In this document: one piece after another, positions 1 to 9,349 of the stretch
How positions within the stretch are numbered: position 1 is the first letter of the stretch
Layout: each line of letters begins with the position of its first letter
NCBI GenBank assembly: GCA_002238645.1
Contig: MPMT01000003.1
Location: 1 to 64,000, forward strand
Source: Alphaproteobacteria bacterium bin52
GTDB lineage: Bacteria; Pseudomonadota; Alphaproteobacteria; Thalassobaculales; Thalassobaculaceae
Direction: 5' to 3'
DNA: 64,000 nucleotides
Position numbers and translations under genes: made by a program
Notes under the pieces: generated by a model
Seen by the model: the letters and a program-made list of their open reading frames with translations, nothing else
Databases searched by the model: none
Told to the model about the DNA's origin: nothing

Positions 1-2
1 TG

Positions 3-110
3 TTAAGCCTTGTCATTTTTGAAAAAACTCCACTGGAACAACTACTTAGCAACGCACCGTACAAAATTGAAGACCCCGACTCTGCTAACCAGTTGAATTT
101 ATTCGATTAA
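3..110 (+). CDS. Transposase C-terminal fragment (probably IS4-like), cut by the window edge
   Basis: One frame is open from the window edge to a TAA at 108-110 and gives 35 residues, including the stretch FEKTPLEQLL and the ending NQLNLFD. From memory, C-termini of this type (LFEKTP near the end, then NQL-LFD) are seen in IS4-family DDE transposases; this is family knowledge and was not checked by search. Base composition is clearly more AT-rich than everything to the right, as expected for an imported element. The body of the gene would lie to the left of the window. The call as a real coding end is fairly firm; the family call is less so. Confidence 0.55.
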   Translation, partial: LSLVIFEKTPLEQLLSNAPYKIEDPDSANQLNLFD

Positions 111-160
111 ACGTTGGGACACTAGTGAGATACAACACCAAAAAGTCGAATTGTCACATG
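111..160. mobile_element. Probable right end of an insertion sequence
   Basis: Directly after the transposase stop there is a short AT-rich stretch containing GGGACACTAGTG with an 8-bp palindrome CACTAGTG at 120-127. Composition switches to GC-rich from about 160. This is where a terminal inverted repeat of the element would be expected. The matching left end is outside the window, so neither the exact boundary nor a target duplication can be shown. Confidence 0.4.
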
Positions 161-1235
161 CGCATTTGCCAGAATGCCGCGTACAACATACAACGGAAGC
201 ATGGTTGCGACGGTACGTCGCAGACTGGCGGTTCCGGCGCTGGTTCGGCGACCCGGTCGGCTGCGAAGGGAGAGCGGACATGAGACGACGTTCTGCCTGC
301 GGCCTGGCGGAGACCGCCGCCCTCTCGCTCGCGGCCTGCGGTGGCTCTGATTTCACGATCCCGCGAACGCCCGCCGTCGACGAGACGGGAGAGCTGACAG
401 GCGTGTCAGCGCCGACGGACACGGCGCAGCCGGCACTGGCCTGGACATCTTCGCCCGCGCTAACTCCCTGGTCCTGTCCACAATGCACGGGGAGACGTGC
501 GGCGCGGAGATGACGACCTTCTGTCTCCTGTTGCAGTGCAGCGGAACGCAATGCGCCGCGACCGATCCACTGAGCGACGCCGTAGACACGATCACGTTGC
601 CGATACCCGTTTCCGGCAGGGCGCCGCCACCGCACTCGGTGAGAATCATGCGATCACCCTGTTCCGGGAGTCCCCGACGCATACTGGTGCAGATCTTGCC
701 AGCCTCTGCGTGCGGCTGGAACACAACTCGTTCGCGCTCCTCGGCGAGAGCCAGGCCGGCGAAGAGGGCGCGGTCGACATCAGGCACGGGATCACCGTCG
801 GCGAACTCACGGGCCCACCTCCGGCCCGGTGCGCGACCCGGCTCGGCATCGTGGCGGAAACACCCGCCACCGGAAACGGTCGGGGCGAGCGGCTTGTGGG
901 GGACGCGGCCATGACCGGCGACATCTCCACCGGGGGCTACGGGTCAGGGCCTTCCCTCCACGTCGCGTTGGGCGGCATCAGGAACATCGACTGCGGAACG
1001 GCGTCGAGACAGTGGTCTTCTTCACCTCCGCGGTCGGCCCGGACAGGACCCTCGCGAAGTGCCGTTGCGGAGCGCGAATTCAGGACGCCTTCCATGGTCC
1101 CGGCCACGCGGCTGCCGCCAAAGGGGCCCAGCGCGGATCGCTCCCGGGCCGCGTGCCGGACCTGGCCGTGCGAGGCAGGTGTGGAGTGCCTTTCACGCCG
1201 ACGCTGCCGGGGACCGTGCCGGACCGGCGGCACTC
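160..1235. other. About 1.1 kb without a confident gene, possibly decayed coding DNA
   Basis: The stretch lies between the insertion-sequence end and the 3' end of the AsmA-like gene. Several overlapping open frames exist on both strands but none has convincing protein character throughout. Short plausible segments change frame from one to the next, which suggests a degraded gene. No RNA gene or clear repeat was seen. Confidence 0.4.
280..513 (+). pseudogene. Possible decayed lipoprotein gene
   Basis: An ATG at 280 follows a good ribosome binding site (AAGGGAGAG, 267-274). The first 20 residues look like a lipoprotein signal: arginines after the start, a hydrophobic stretch, then a lipobox-like LAAC followed by GGS. 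After about residue 50 the frame loses protein-like character and stops at 513. Protein-like stretches continue in other frames up to about 1000, for example around 640-800. The simplest reading is a gene broken by several frameshifts next to an insertion sequence. No family is recognised, and it may be non-coding. Confidence 0.28.
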
Positions 1236-4200
1236 CTACCGCTGGTCGTCCTCGGATTCAGCCTCGGCCGGTTTCTCGCCCGCCGTCCCGGCACTTGACA
1301 TCGAGACCAGCGACCGCAGGAAGCCGGGCGCAAGGGCGGTCAGCGGATTGATGACAACGCGGGGGTTGTCGACGTGGCCATCGAGGAAGTATTCGGCCGC
1401 GAGCAGTCCTTCGCCCTCTCCGCCGGTCAGGATCCGTCCGAGCAGCGGGATCCGGTCGATCAGTCGGCTCAGCCCGTAGGCCGGCACGACCATGCCTTCC
1501 AGATCCGCGATTCCGGTCTCGCGGTTGACGGTGCCGATGGCTGAAACGCCCAGAGACGGGCCAAAGGCAAGCGAGTCCGTGATCCTGAGGATCGGACCCT
1601 CCCTCTGGACGGTTGCGGTCAGCCGTTCGAACTGGATCCCCTTGCCCAGCAGGAGATCCAGCATCCCCGGGAGTGACGCGGCACTCAGGATGTGACCGAG
1701 CAGGGGAGCCTCGATCACCCGGAACCTGTCGATGGTGATCTGGAGATCCGTGCGCCGGTCGACATCCTCGCCGACGATCTTGCCGGAGGCTTCCAGGGTC
1801 CCGCCACGGACCGAGGTGGTATTGCGCAGATAGGTCAGCATTCGGCCGGCATCGTCCGAGTTGACCTGGATCAGCGCTCCCCTGGGAACTTCCTCGTAGG
1901 TGGCGTTGACACCGGTGCCATCGAATTCTCCGGTGACCTGCGCATTGACGACGCGGATCCCGTCGTGCTGCATCGTGAGATGCGCGTTGTCGATCGGCGG
2001 CAGGTCCGGCAGCATCACCTGGTCGAACCTGGCTTCCGCGGTGAACGACGGGCCGCGCGCAGACGGGTCTGCCCTGTTGAGGATCCGGCTGGCGTCCAGG
2101 CGCCTGCCGGATAGCGACGCGTGCCAGGTTCCGTCATCGCGGGCCTCGATCACACCTCGCAGGTCACTGTCCACGAGTTCTGCCCGGTGTATGTCGATAC
2201 GGCGCGCCCGTCCGGTTCTCCTATCCAGCGTCACCTCGAAGTCCGACGACAGGCTCGGGATCTCGACGATGCCGGAGCGAATCTCTGTCAGCTGGCCTTC
2301 GGCAAGGGCGAGGACCATCTCGAACCGACCGGGCGTCTCGGCGGGCTTGAAGATGTCGATGTCGGGAATAGAGACGCGGGCCCGATGGGCGTCAAACAGC
2401 ACGTTGACCACCGTGGCTCCCCCGGTCTGCTCGACCACCTCGGCCTGAACCTCCATCTCTCCCTCCACCCCGACTTCGTATGGCCAGCCGTGTTCGTGCA
2501 GCACCGGTCCCGATACCAGGCCGGAGAGCCGGGTGTGTCGCGTGACAGCAGCGGACCGGTCGAGACGGTCTGTGGTGGTGAACTCGATCGGCTGGTCCCG
2601 CAGCAGACCACTGCCCGTGGCCTCGAGCCCGGAGCGGTCGAGCGACAGGCGAACGGTTCCGTGGGTCAGCGGGCTGCCGAGAGCCATCTCGTCGAGTGTC
2701 ACGTCCGCCAGCCGGGCCTCGACCGCGTAGTCGAGTTGTGCAAGCCGCAACTCCTGGAGCATCGGGAAGCCGAGCGTGACCTGCGCTTCGCCGGCTCCCT
2801 CGATCCCGGCGGGATCGAGGCCGGCCTTCGATGTTAGCCGGAACGGATCCCTGTCGAGAATATCAAGCGCGCGCGCCAGCGATCCATGCAGGCGCATTTC
2901 GATGTCGGCCATCGGCATCTTGCCGTTCAGATCGGAGAGCACCGCCCGGCCCGCGGCGACCTTGACGGTATCGACCCGTGCCGCGCTGATGTCCACGACC
3001 ACGGTGTCGAGGCCGATTGTCACCTGTCCCACGGCCTCGCGCGCAGCTTGCAGCGGGCGCAGATAGTGAACGGTCACGCCGGAGAAGTCCGCGGTGCCGT
3101 CCATGCGCCGCAGCCGGGTCGGAGCTGACGGGGCAAGGTCGGCCTCGATCGTGAACCCGGCACTGGAGACCTGGCCGTCCTCGAGATTGCGGGCGATCCA
3201 GGAACGGGCGTTGGGCGCAAGAACAGGCGGCCAGTAGCGGGCGATATCGCGGGTCGGCAGGGTCCGAACCGTTGCCGTGAGCGCCGCCGACGCAGCGGTG
3301 TCGATATCGCGCACCGTTCCCGAAACCAGGACCGACCACGGCTCGCCCTCGATTTTCAGCTCGTCCACCCTGACCACCCGTGCCGGCCTGTCGTACTGGC
3401 CCATGAGGTGAACCCGGTCGAACGGCACCGGCTCGATGCCGAGTTCGGGGGGCGTGATCGTGCCGTTGCGGCTTTCGAGCGAACCGGATGCCCTGCGCAG
3501 CGCCAGGTCGGGCTCGAGTTCGAAGTCGACCTCGATGTCGACAGGCGTGGACAGCACCGTCCGGTAGTCCGGCGCGGACAGGACCCGGGCCAGCAGGCCG
3601 GGATCAACGCTGCTCGCCCTGACCGTGCCGGTGGTTATCCGAGACCAGTTCGAGCGTGTCGCCGTCGCCGCCAGCACGATTTCCTTTTCGGCAACCCGCG
3701 CCTGGGTCGTGAACCTGATTTCGAGGTCGCGCTCCGCGCCGGTCTCACGCACCGTCCCGACAAGGTCACTCAGAACCACCGGGCCCAGGGCCGCATCCCG
3801 GGTCTCGAGACTGCCTCCGCGTATTTCCAGCAGCGGCAGCGTCCGGTTGGATGCGGGTCCGCTGCGCATGGCGTCGAGGAGCGCGAACGCGGCGAGCGGT
3901 TCGTGTTTCTCCTCGCCGTCCTCGGACAGAATCCGGATCGTCGGGCGATCAAGGGAAACCCGCACTGGACTGAGTTCGCCACGAAGCAGTGCGGTGGGCG
4001 AGAGCAGCAGCCTGACGCCGGGCGCGACGAGTTCGAAGTCGGAGCCGGTTCCGGTTACCCGGACGTCCTGCACCGTGATGTCGAAGAGTGCGTCCAGCCC
4101 GTGCCAGGTGAGAACCGGTGTCCCGGTCCGGACCGTAACGGATGCCGTGTCCGGAACCAGGCTGTCACGGATGAGATCGGCCGCGAAATCCAGCGAGATC

Positions 4201-4331
4201 GGTCCGGAGAGTATTCTCCATCCCAGAAGGAAGACCGCGCACAGGGCGACCGCGACGATTCCTCCGAACACCTTGAGCAGGAGATGCCTGCGAACGGGTT
4301 CGGTCTCTGAATCGGGCCGCGTATCCGTCAT
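1236..4331 (-). CDS. AsmA/YhdP-like large envelope protein (DUF3971-type)
   Basis: A 1031-residue protein with a short cytoplasmic N-terminus, one membrane segment at about residues 18-41, and then a very long periplasmic region rich in alternating beta-strand patterns. The C-terminal part has the AsmA-like region (about 850-1000). Architecture and length fit the AsmA/YhdP group of bridge-like proteins linked to phospholipid transport between inner and outer membrane; that role is family knowledge. It is transcribed divergently from the peroxiredoxin gene, and a tandem direct repeat sits just upstream of its start. The extreme C-terminus is low-complexity and acidic. Substrate is unknown. Confidence 0.8.
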   Translation of the reverse strand: MTDTRPDSETEPVRRHLLLKVFGGIVAVALCAVFLLGWRILSGPISLDFAADLIRDSLVPDTASVTVRTGTPVLTWHGLDALFDITVQDVRVTGTGSDFELVAPGVRLLLSPTALLRGELSPVRVSLDRPTIRILSEDGEEKHEPLAAFALLDAMRSGPASNRTLPLLEIRGGSLETRDAALGPVVLSDLVGTVRETGAERDLEIRFTTQARVAEKEIVLAATATRSNWSRITTGTVRASSVDPGLLARVLSAPDYRTVLSTPVDIEVDFELEPDLALRRASGSLESRNGTITPPELGIEPVPFDRVHLMGQYDRPARVVRVDELKIEGEPWSVLVSGTVRDIDTAASAALTATVRTLPTRDIARYWPPVLAPNARSWIARNLEDGQVSSAGFTIEADLAPSAPTRLRRMDGTADFSGVTVHYLRPLQAAREAVGQVTIGLDTVVVDISAARVDTVKVAAGRAVLSDLNGKMPMADIEMRLHGSLARALDILDRDPFRLTSKAGLDPAGIEGAGEAQVTLGFPMLQELRLAQLDYAVEARLADVTLDEMALGSPLTHGTVRLSLDRSGLEATGSGLLRDQPIEFTTTDRLDRSAAVTRHTRLSGLVSGPVLHEHGWPYEVGVEGEMEVQAEVVEQTGGATVVNVLFDAHRARVSIPDIDIFKPAETPGRFEMVLALAEGQLTEIRSGIVEIPSLSSDFEVTLDRRTGRARRIDIHRAELVDSDLRGVIEARDDGTWHASLSGRRLDASRILNRADPSARGPSFTAEARFDQVMLPDLPPIDNAHLTMQHDGIRVVNAQVTGEFDGTGVNATYEEVPRGALIQVNSDDAGRMLTYLRNTTSVRGGTLEASGKIVGEDVDRRTDLQITIDRFRVIEAPLLGHILSAASLPGMLDLLLGKGIQFERLTATVQREGPILRITDSLAFGPSLGVSAIGTVNRETGIADLEGMVVPAYGLSRLIDRIPLLGRILTGGEGEGLLAAEYFLDGHVDNPRVVINPLTALAPGFLRSLVSMSSAGTAGEKPAEAESEDDQR

Positions 4332-4342
4332 GCTCGAATGAC

Positions 4343-4362
4343 CTTCGTGACATCTTCGTGAC
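4343..4362. repeat. Tandem 9-bp direct repeat in the divergent promoter region
   Basis: CTTCGTGAC occurs at 4343-4351 and again at 4354-4362, an 11-nt period or about one helical turn. On the opposite strand it reads GTCACGAAG twice, followed by the weaker GTCATTCGAG. It lies within 20 bp of the AsmA-like start and about 80 bp upstream of the peroxiredoxin start. Phased direct repeats of this spacing are typical of OmpR/PhoB-family response regulator sites, so it may be an operator; the regulator is unknown. Confidence 0.4.
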
Positions 4363-4441
4363 GTGCGCCTCGCGGTTTCTATAGCATATCGGTGGTGGCT
4401 GATCGCGAAGGATGCCGCTTCTGCAACGAGAGGAGAAGGGT

Positions 4442-4927
4442 GTGGGTGTCAGCGAGGGTGACAGGGCGCCGGACTTCACGGTGGCCCGCGACGGGGGAAG
4501 CGAGCTTTCACTGTCGGACCTGAAGGGCCGGAAGGTGATCCTGTACTTCTATCCAAGGGACAATACCCCCGGGTGCACGACCGAGGCGTGTGAATTCCGG
4601 GATGCAATGCCGGACTTCTCCGGCGCCTCGGCCGAGATTGTCGGGATCTCGCGTGACTCGGTGAAGAGTCATGACGGGTTCAGACAGCGGCATGGCCTGG
4701 GCTTTGCGCTCGGGGCCGATGTCGACGGCGCGGTCTGCGATGCCTTCGGAACCTGGGTGCAGAAAAAGATGTATGGAAGGGTGAGCATGGGAATCGAGCG
4801 CTCGACCTTCCTGATCGACGAGGAGGGCGTGATCCAAAGGGTCTGGCGCAAGGTCCGGGTCAAGGGTCACGTGGAACAGGTCCTGACCGCGGTGCGCGAA
4901 CTCGACGCGGAGCGGCAACCGGGCTGA
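4442..4927 (+). CDS. bcp: Thioredoxin-dependent peroxiredoxin (BCP/PrxQ type)
   Basis: A 161-residue atypical two-Cys peroxiredoxin that reduces H2O2 and organic hydroperoxides in the cytoplasm. The TPGCTTEAC motif places the peroxidatic Cys at 45 and the resolving Cys at 50, the same positions as in E. coli BCP. The family features KVILYFYPRD (31-40) and the late FLIDEEGVI are present. The GTG at 4442 is preferred because AGGAG lies 6 nt upstream (4431-4435). An ATG at 4412 is in frame but has no usable ribosome binding site and would add ten non-conserved residues. It ends 15 bp from the convergent sulfatase gene. Confidence 0.93.
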   Translation: MGVSEGDRAPDFTVARDGGSELSLSDLKGRKVILYFYPRDNTPGCTTEACEFRDAMPDFSGASAEIVGISRDSVKSHDGFRQRHGLGFALGADVDGAVCDAFGTWVQKKMYGRVSMGIERSTFLIDEEGVIQRVWRKVRVKGHVEQVLTAVRELDAERQPG

Positions 4928-4942
4928 CAGCCGCAGGGATCG

Positions 4943-6520
4943 TCAGGCAAGCGCGGTGGGCATCGGGGCGCGGTCGACGGCGGCGATCTCGGCGCGGGCC
5001 AGCCGTTCGAGCAGCTGCGCCCTGACGGTTGCGTGCTCCGGGTCGTTCCACAGGTTGTCCAGTTCTCCGGGGTCGCGTTCGAGGTCGTAGATCTCTCCCC
5101 AGTCCGCGTCCAGGGTGAGCGAGATGCGCCACCTGCGGTCGAGCAGGGAATGAACCCGTGGCGGACAGTCGAGGAAGGCGGCGGTGCGCTGGTGGTCGTA
5201 CTGGATCAGCACGCTGTCGCGGTGCTCGGTGTGCGTGCCCGTGATCACCGGCAGCAGGCTCTGGCCCTGCATGCCGTCCCCCGGCTCCAGCCCGGCCCGT
5301 TCGAGGATGGTCGCGGGGATATCGATGCTCTGGGCGATGGCATCGGTCCGCTCCGGTCCGGTGCGCCCGGCGGTATCGGACCAGATGAAGGGAACCCGGG
5401 TCAGCGTCCGGTACTGTTCGGCGCCCTTGAACAGCAGCCGGTGGTCGCCGAGATGATCGCCGTGGTCCGAGGTGAACATCACCACGGTATCGGAACCCTG
5501 CACGTGCGCCAGGACAGCGCCGATGGCATCGTCGATACAGGCGATCATGCCGGCCGTGAGAGCCTGAGCCTCCTGCGCTTCCCGGGCGCTGACGGCGATC
5601 GTGCCCATGGCCGAGAGATTCGCGGTCCCGTCCTCGCGCTGGACGATGGCGCTTGCGACGTGCGGCGGCGGGACCCAGTCGTTGCGCAGGAACGCCTCCG
5701 GCACCGGGAACTGTTCCGGTCGGTACATGTCCCAGTACCGGCCAGGCGGATTGAACGGGTGATGCGGGTCCGGGAATGAGACCATCAGGAAAAACGGCTG
5801 CTCGTCGCGGGAATCGAGCCAGGCCGATGCCCTGTCGGAGACGAAGGCGGTGGAGTAGAGATCTTCGGGAATGGCGGTTCGCACGGCCTGAGGGCAGGAG
5901 TAGTCGTGGGCCAGCGCGTTGGCCGGTCCGAGCAGGCGGTGCGCGTCCGCGTCCCGTGCGGCAAGCCAGCGGCGGTAGTCGCCCCCCACATCGTCACCGT
6001 GACCGGTCACCAGTTCGACGTGATCGAACCCGTAGAACGGTGTCGCGACCCGGGCGTCGGCTCCTGCCCAGTACCCCGGGGTTTCCTGTGAGTACCGCAG
6101 CTCGGCAAGGTCGCGGCGCAGCGGGTCGCGCAGTGCGTCCGGTGGCTGGTCGAATCCGTCGCGGGCCGCGGGCCGTTCGAGCGGCGGGGGAACATCGGTG
6201 AAGTTCTGCAGGTGGCTCTTGCCGATGAGCGCCGTGCGATAGCCGGCATCGCGCAGAAGGTCGACGAAGGTGACGGATGACAGGTCAAGCGGGATGCCGT
6301 TGCAGCGCACGCCGTGCAGCGAGGGCATCCGGCCGGTCATGATACTGGCGCGGTTCGGCATGCAGACCGGACTTGCCACGTGGAACTCGTCGAATCGGGT
6401 TCCGGTCCGTGCGATACCGTCAATGTTGGGGGTACGCAGCACCGGGTGACCGCTGCAGCCGAGAAAGTCGGCGCGGTGTTGGTCGGTGATGAACATCACA
6501 AAGTTGGGCCGTGCCGTCAT
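4943..6520 (-). CDS. Type I sulfatase (alkaline phosphatase superfamily)
   Basis: A 525-residue sulfatase-like hydrolase. The N-terminal metal-binding DQHRAD (13-18) is followed by the CMPNR motif at 53-57, a variant of CxPxR in which Cys53 would be converted to formylglycine. SDHGDHLGDH in the second half supplies further metal and sulfate ligands. The presence of Cys means a formylglycine-generating enzyme is needed; none is in this window. No signal peptide is seen, so it probably acts in the cytoplasm on a small sulfate or phosphonate ester. It is the last gene of the long minus-strand run, 59 bp after hisI. The substrate cannot be told from the sequence. Confidence 0.88.
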   Translation of the reverse strand: MTARPNFVMFITDQHRADFLGCSGHPVLRTPNIDGIARTGTRFDEFHVASPVCMPNRASIMTGRMPSLHGVRCNGIPLDLSSVTFVDLLRDAGYRTALIGKSHLQNFTDVPPPLERPAARDGFDQPPDALRDPLRRDLAELRYSQETPGYWAGADARVATPFYGFDHVELVTGHGDDVGGDYRRWLAARDADAHRLLGPANALAHDYSCPQAVRTAIPEDLYSTAFVSDRASAWLDSRDEQPFFLMVSFPDPHHPFNPPGRYWDMYRPEQFPVPEAFLRNDWVPPPHVASAIVQREDGTANLSAMGTIAVSAREAQEAQALTAGMIACIDDAIGAVLAHVQGSDTVVMFTSDHGDHLGDHRLLFKGAEQYRTLTRVPFIWSDTAGRTGPERTDAIAQSIDIPATILERAGLEPGDGMQGQSLLPVITGTHTEHRDSVLIQYDHQRTAAFLDCPPRVHSLLDRRWRISLTLDADWGEIYDLERDPGELDNLWNDPEHATVRAQLLERLARAEIAAVDRAPMPTALA

Positions 6521-6579
6521 TGCCGTTTCCCGCCGGTCACAGGATTGCAGTTCAAATCCAGCCGATCGCCCTGATCAAG

Positions 6580-6996
6580 TCAATCGGTCCGGCGTCCGTA
6601 GACCTCGCGGGGATCGAACACCGGTGCATCACCGACAGGGGCCAGGCCCTCCGGCGTTACCCGGCGGTAGAAGCAGGATCTGTAGCCGACATGACAGGCG
6701 GCCCCGGTCTGGCGCACGATCAGCCAGATCGTGTCCTGATCGCAGTCGATCCTGATGTCCTCGACATGCTGGACGTGACCGCTGGTCTCGCCCTTGCGCC
6801 ACAGTTCCCGGCGCGAGCGGCTCCAGTAGTGGGCGGTTCCGGTCTCCACGGTGCGGTCCAGCGCCTCGGCGTTCATCCAGGCGACCATCAGCACGTCACC
6901 GCCTTCCGCGTCGGTCACCACGCACGGCAGGAGACCGTGTGCGTCGAACCGGGGTGTGAGCCGGTCTCCGGTTTCGAGCAGAGTGTCGGCAGGCAT
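6580..6996 (-). CDS. hisI: Phosphoribosyl-AMP cyclohydrolase
   Basis: A monofunctional HisI of 138 residues that opens the adenine ring of PR-AMP in the third step of histidine biosynthesis. The zinc and metal site is complete: DCDQD at 84-88, then [11 protein letters not shown] with Cys101 and Cys108. The hisE phosphohydrolase domain is absent, as usual for monofunctional HisI. The start at 6996 is chosen because GGAGGT lies 7 nt upstream; longer in-frame forms lack conservation. No other his genes are nearby. It sits 23 bp behind an aminotransferase gene within a catabolic run, so it is an orphan pathway gene. Confidence 0.92.
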   Translation of the reverse strand: MPADTLLETGDRLTPRFDAHGLLPCVVTDAEGGDVLMVAWMNAEALDRTVETGTAHYWSRSRRELWRKGETSGHVQHVEDIRIDCDQDTIWLIVRQTGAACHVGYRSCFYRRVTPEGLAPVGDAPVFDPREVYGRRTD

Positions 6997-7019
6997 CGTC
7001 AGTACCTCCAGGGCGGATC

Positions 7020-8213
7020 TCACGCGGCCGGAGCGGTCCGGCGGTCCAGGCTCTCTCGCAGGCGATCGCTGACCACGGCAATGTCTCCTTCCTCGACATT
7101 GGCGTAGGCAAGCCGCAGACAGCGTTCCTGACCGGGCCCGAAGAAGGTTCCCGGCAGGCACAGAAGGTTGTGGTCATCCGCCAGACGCCGGGCGACGGCG
7201 GTGCTATCCTCGCCCTCGAACGGGTGACGGACATAGGCGAAATAGGCGCCACACGAGATCAGCTCGTATCCGAGGTCGTTCGATCGGAACAGCGCGGCCA
7301 GGGCGTCGCGCCGCCGGTTGATCATGGCGCATTTCTCCCGCACCCAGTCCGACAGTTCGTGCAGGCCGAACAGGGCTCCGTCCTGCGCGATACGCGACGC
7401 GCAGATCGAGATCGTGTCCATGACCTTGGTCGCCTGTGCAATGACGGCGTCGCCGGCGACCAGTGACCCGACCCGGTAGCCGGTCAGGCTGAACGATTTG
7501 GAAAAGCTGTAGAGCTGTACCAGGTTGCGTCCCCAGTCCGGGTCCTCGAACAGGGCGTGGGCCGGAAGCGTGTCCAGGAAATCCCGGTAGGTTTCGTCGA
7601 GGACCAGCGCGATCCCGCGCGAAACCGCAAGGTCGTGGAATGCGGCAAGCACCTCGGGCGGGCAGGTCGCGCCGGTCGGGTTGTTCGGAGTGACCAGAAC
7701 GATGGCGCGGGTGCGCTCCGTGATCAGCCGGGCCGCGTCGGCGGGATCCGGCACACCGGACCGGTCGGGGCGGAATGGAAGGCCGACCGGAACGATCCCC
7801 TGCATCTGCACCCACATCTGGTGGTTGAAGTAGTAGGGAACCGGCAGGATCACCTCGTCTCCGGACCGTGCCAGGGTCAGCAGGGCGATGCAGAAGGCCT
7901 GGTTGCATCCGGCAGTGATCAGCACGTTCGAAGGGGCGATCTCGCCGCCGTACTCGGCGGTCATGCGTGCGGCAAGGGCCGCGCGCAACGGTGGGATGCC
8001 GGTGATCGGGGTGTACTGCGCGGTTTCGAACAACGCCGTGCGTTCCGCCAGGTGCCGACGCAGAGCCCCGGCGGGTGGATAGCTCGGAACCGCCTGGGCC
8101 AGGTCGAGCAACGGCCGGCCGGCCGGGAATCGCCGTCCCTCCACCCAGGTGCGGACCTCCGCGATCGGTGGATCGATGCTTCTGACCAGGTCCGGATTGA
8201 GCGTGACGGCCAT
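7020..8213 (-). CDS. Class I/II PLP-dependent aminotransferase
   Basis: A 397-residue fold-type I aminotransferase. Visible landmarks are TPNNPTGA at 175-182, the pyridine-nitrogen Asp at 206 (VLDETY), the Schiff-base Lys239 in [10 protein letters not shown], and a late Arg-containing segment (RLAYANVEE) that would bind the substrate carboxylate. It resembles the aspartate aminotransferase Ib-like group; the amino donor cannot be assigned. It starts 10 bp after the Gfo/Idh/MocA gene and ends 23 bp before hisI, so these are probably co-transcribed. A role in amino-acid turnover alongside the sarcosine oxidase genes is inference. Confidence 0.88.
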   Translation of the reverse strand: MAVTLNPDLVRSIDPPIAEVRTWVEGRRFPAGRPLLDLAQAVPSYPPAGALRRHLAERTALFETAQYTPITGIPPLRAALAARMTAEYGGEIAPSNVLITAGCNQAFCIALLTLARSGDEVILPVPYYFNHQMWVQMQGIVPVGLPFRPDRSGVPDPADAARLITERTRAIVLVTPNNPTGATCPPEVLAAFHDLAVSRGIALVLDETYRDFLDTLPAHALFEDPDWGRNLVQLYSFSKSFSLTGYRVGSLVAGDAVIAQATKVMDTISICASRIAQDGALFGLHELSDWVREKCAMINRRRDALAALFRSNDLGYELISCGAYFAYVRHPFEGEDSTAVARRLADDHNLLCLPGTFFGPGQERCLRLAYANVEEGDIAVVSDRLRESLDRRTAPAA

Positions 8214-8223
8214 CGCGGTCGAC

Positions 8224-9282
8224 TCACACCCCTCCCTGCAGCGGCAGGGGAACCCGCACGCCGCATGTCATCGATATCTGGACCGCGTCCGTCCATTCCA
8301 TGTAGCGCACCCCGGTATCGAAATCGGTCAGCCTGACCGGTTCGAGACCGCGAATCGCGTTCACGAACTCTTCCTCGACACGCCATCCGTCGACCAGGGC
8401 CGGGTCGGGCTCGACCACCGAGGGCGCGGCATCGCCGCGGCGTGCAGCCGAGAGCGTCAGGCCGTCAGCGCCCTGCCGAACCTGCAGCGTGCCCTCGGTT
8501 CCGTAGATCAGGACGTCGGCCGGCGAGGGGGGATGGCCGGCCACCGTGGTGACGCACAGGCGCATCTGGCCGCCCTGGGCCAGTGGGCCGGTGACATCGA
8601 TGTAGTCGGGAATGTCGATCGCTTTCCGGCGCCCGTCGGCGTCGAGCCGGTGCCGGACCACGGTCTGCCCGACCGCGCAGACCGCCGACATCGGGCCCAC
8701 CCAGCGCATCAGCGCTTCGTACCAGATGCCGAGCCCCATGATGTTGTTGCCTGACAGGTCGCGATCGTGCCGCCAGTGCAGCGGCGCCTCGGGGTTCGCA
8801 TAGTTGCTTGAGACCGCGACCCTGGCGTCGAGCGCCACGATCTCACCGAGCTTTCCCGACGCGATCATCGAGATCACGGTGCGGTCCACCGGCAGGGTGT
8901 GCGGGGCCGGCACGATCTGGGCCACCAGTTCCGGGTGCCGGCGTGCCGCGGCTCGCATGGTGTGGGCCTCGGTGGCGTTCATGGCCATCCGGGCCTCGCA
9001 CAGCACGTGTTTGCCATGCTCGAGCGCCGCCACGGTGAGCGGCGCGTGCATGTACGGCCAGGTTCCGATGCACACCGCGTCCACGCTCTCGTCCTCCAGC
9101 ACCTCGCGCCAGTGCGCGACCGGCCGGGCGATGGAGAATTCCGCCGCGACCCGTTGCGCCGAGTCGAGCGTTCGGTTGGCAACGCTGACCAACTCCACAC
9201 CGTCGATGCCCAGGAAACCGGGGATATGCCGGGACCGGGTGTTGCCCCCCGCGCCGATCAGGCCAATTCGAACGGTCTCCAT
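8224..9282 (-). CDS. Gfo/Idh/MocA-family oxidoreductase
   Basis: A 352-residue NAD(P)-dependent oxidoreductase with an N-terminal Rossmann fold (IGLIGAGGNT, 7-14 region) and the C-terminal beta-sheet domain of the family. At 96-98, where most members have EKP with the catalytic Lys, this protein reads EAR (context LCEARMA). The lysine is therefore absent and the chemistry may differ, or it may be a non-dehydrogenase member. The start at 9282 follows GGGAGA with normal spacing; the upstream open frame is arginine-rich and not conserved in character. It lies 67 bp behind the acetyltransferase. Substrate unknown. Confidence 0.85.
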   Translation of the reverse strand: METVRIGLIGAGGNTRSRHIPGFLGIDGVELVSVANRTLDSAQRVAAEFSIARPVAHWREVLEDESVDAVCIGTWPYMHAPLTVAALEHGKHVLCEARMAMNATEAHTMRAAARRHPELVAQIVPAPHTLPVDRTVISMIASGKLGEIVALDARVAVSSNYANPEAPLHWRHDRDLSGNNIMGLGIWYEALMRWVGPMSAVCAVGQTVVRHRLDADGRRKAIDIPDYIDVTGPLAQGGQMRLCVTTVAGHPPSPADVLIYGTEGTLQVRQGADGLTLSAARRGDAAPSVVEPDPALVDGWRVEEEFVNAIRGLEPVRLTDFDTGVRYMEWTDAVQISMTCGVRVPLPLQGGV

Positions 9283-9349
9283 GCTGTCTCCCTCGCCACG
9301 GTCGTTCGCGGTCAGCGCACCCCGTGTAGCACGAATTGCGCGCTGGCGG

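Noticed and set aside
6535-6600. A tRNA-like T-loop (GTTCAAATCC) between the sulfatase and hisI genes
   Set aside because: No matching acceptor, D or anticodon stems can be folded around it on either strand.
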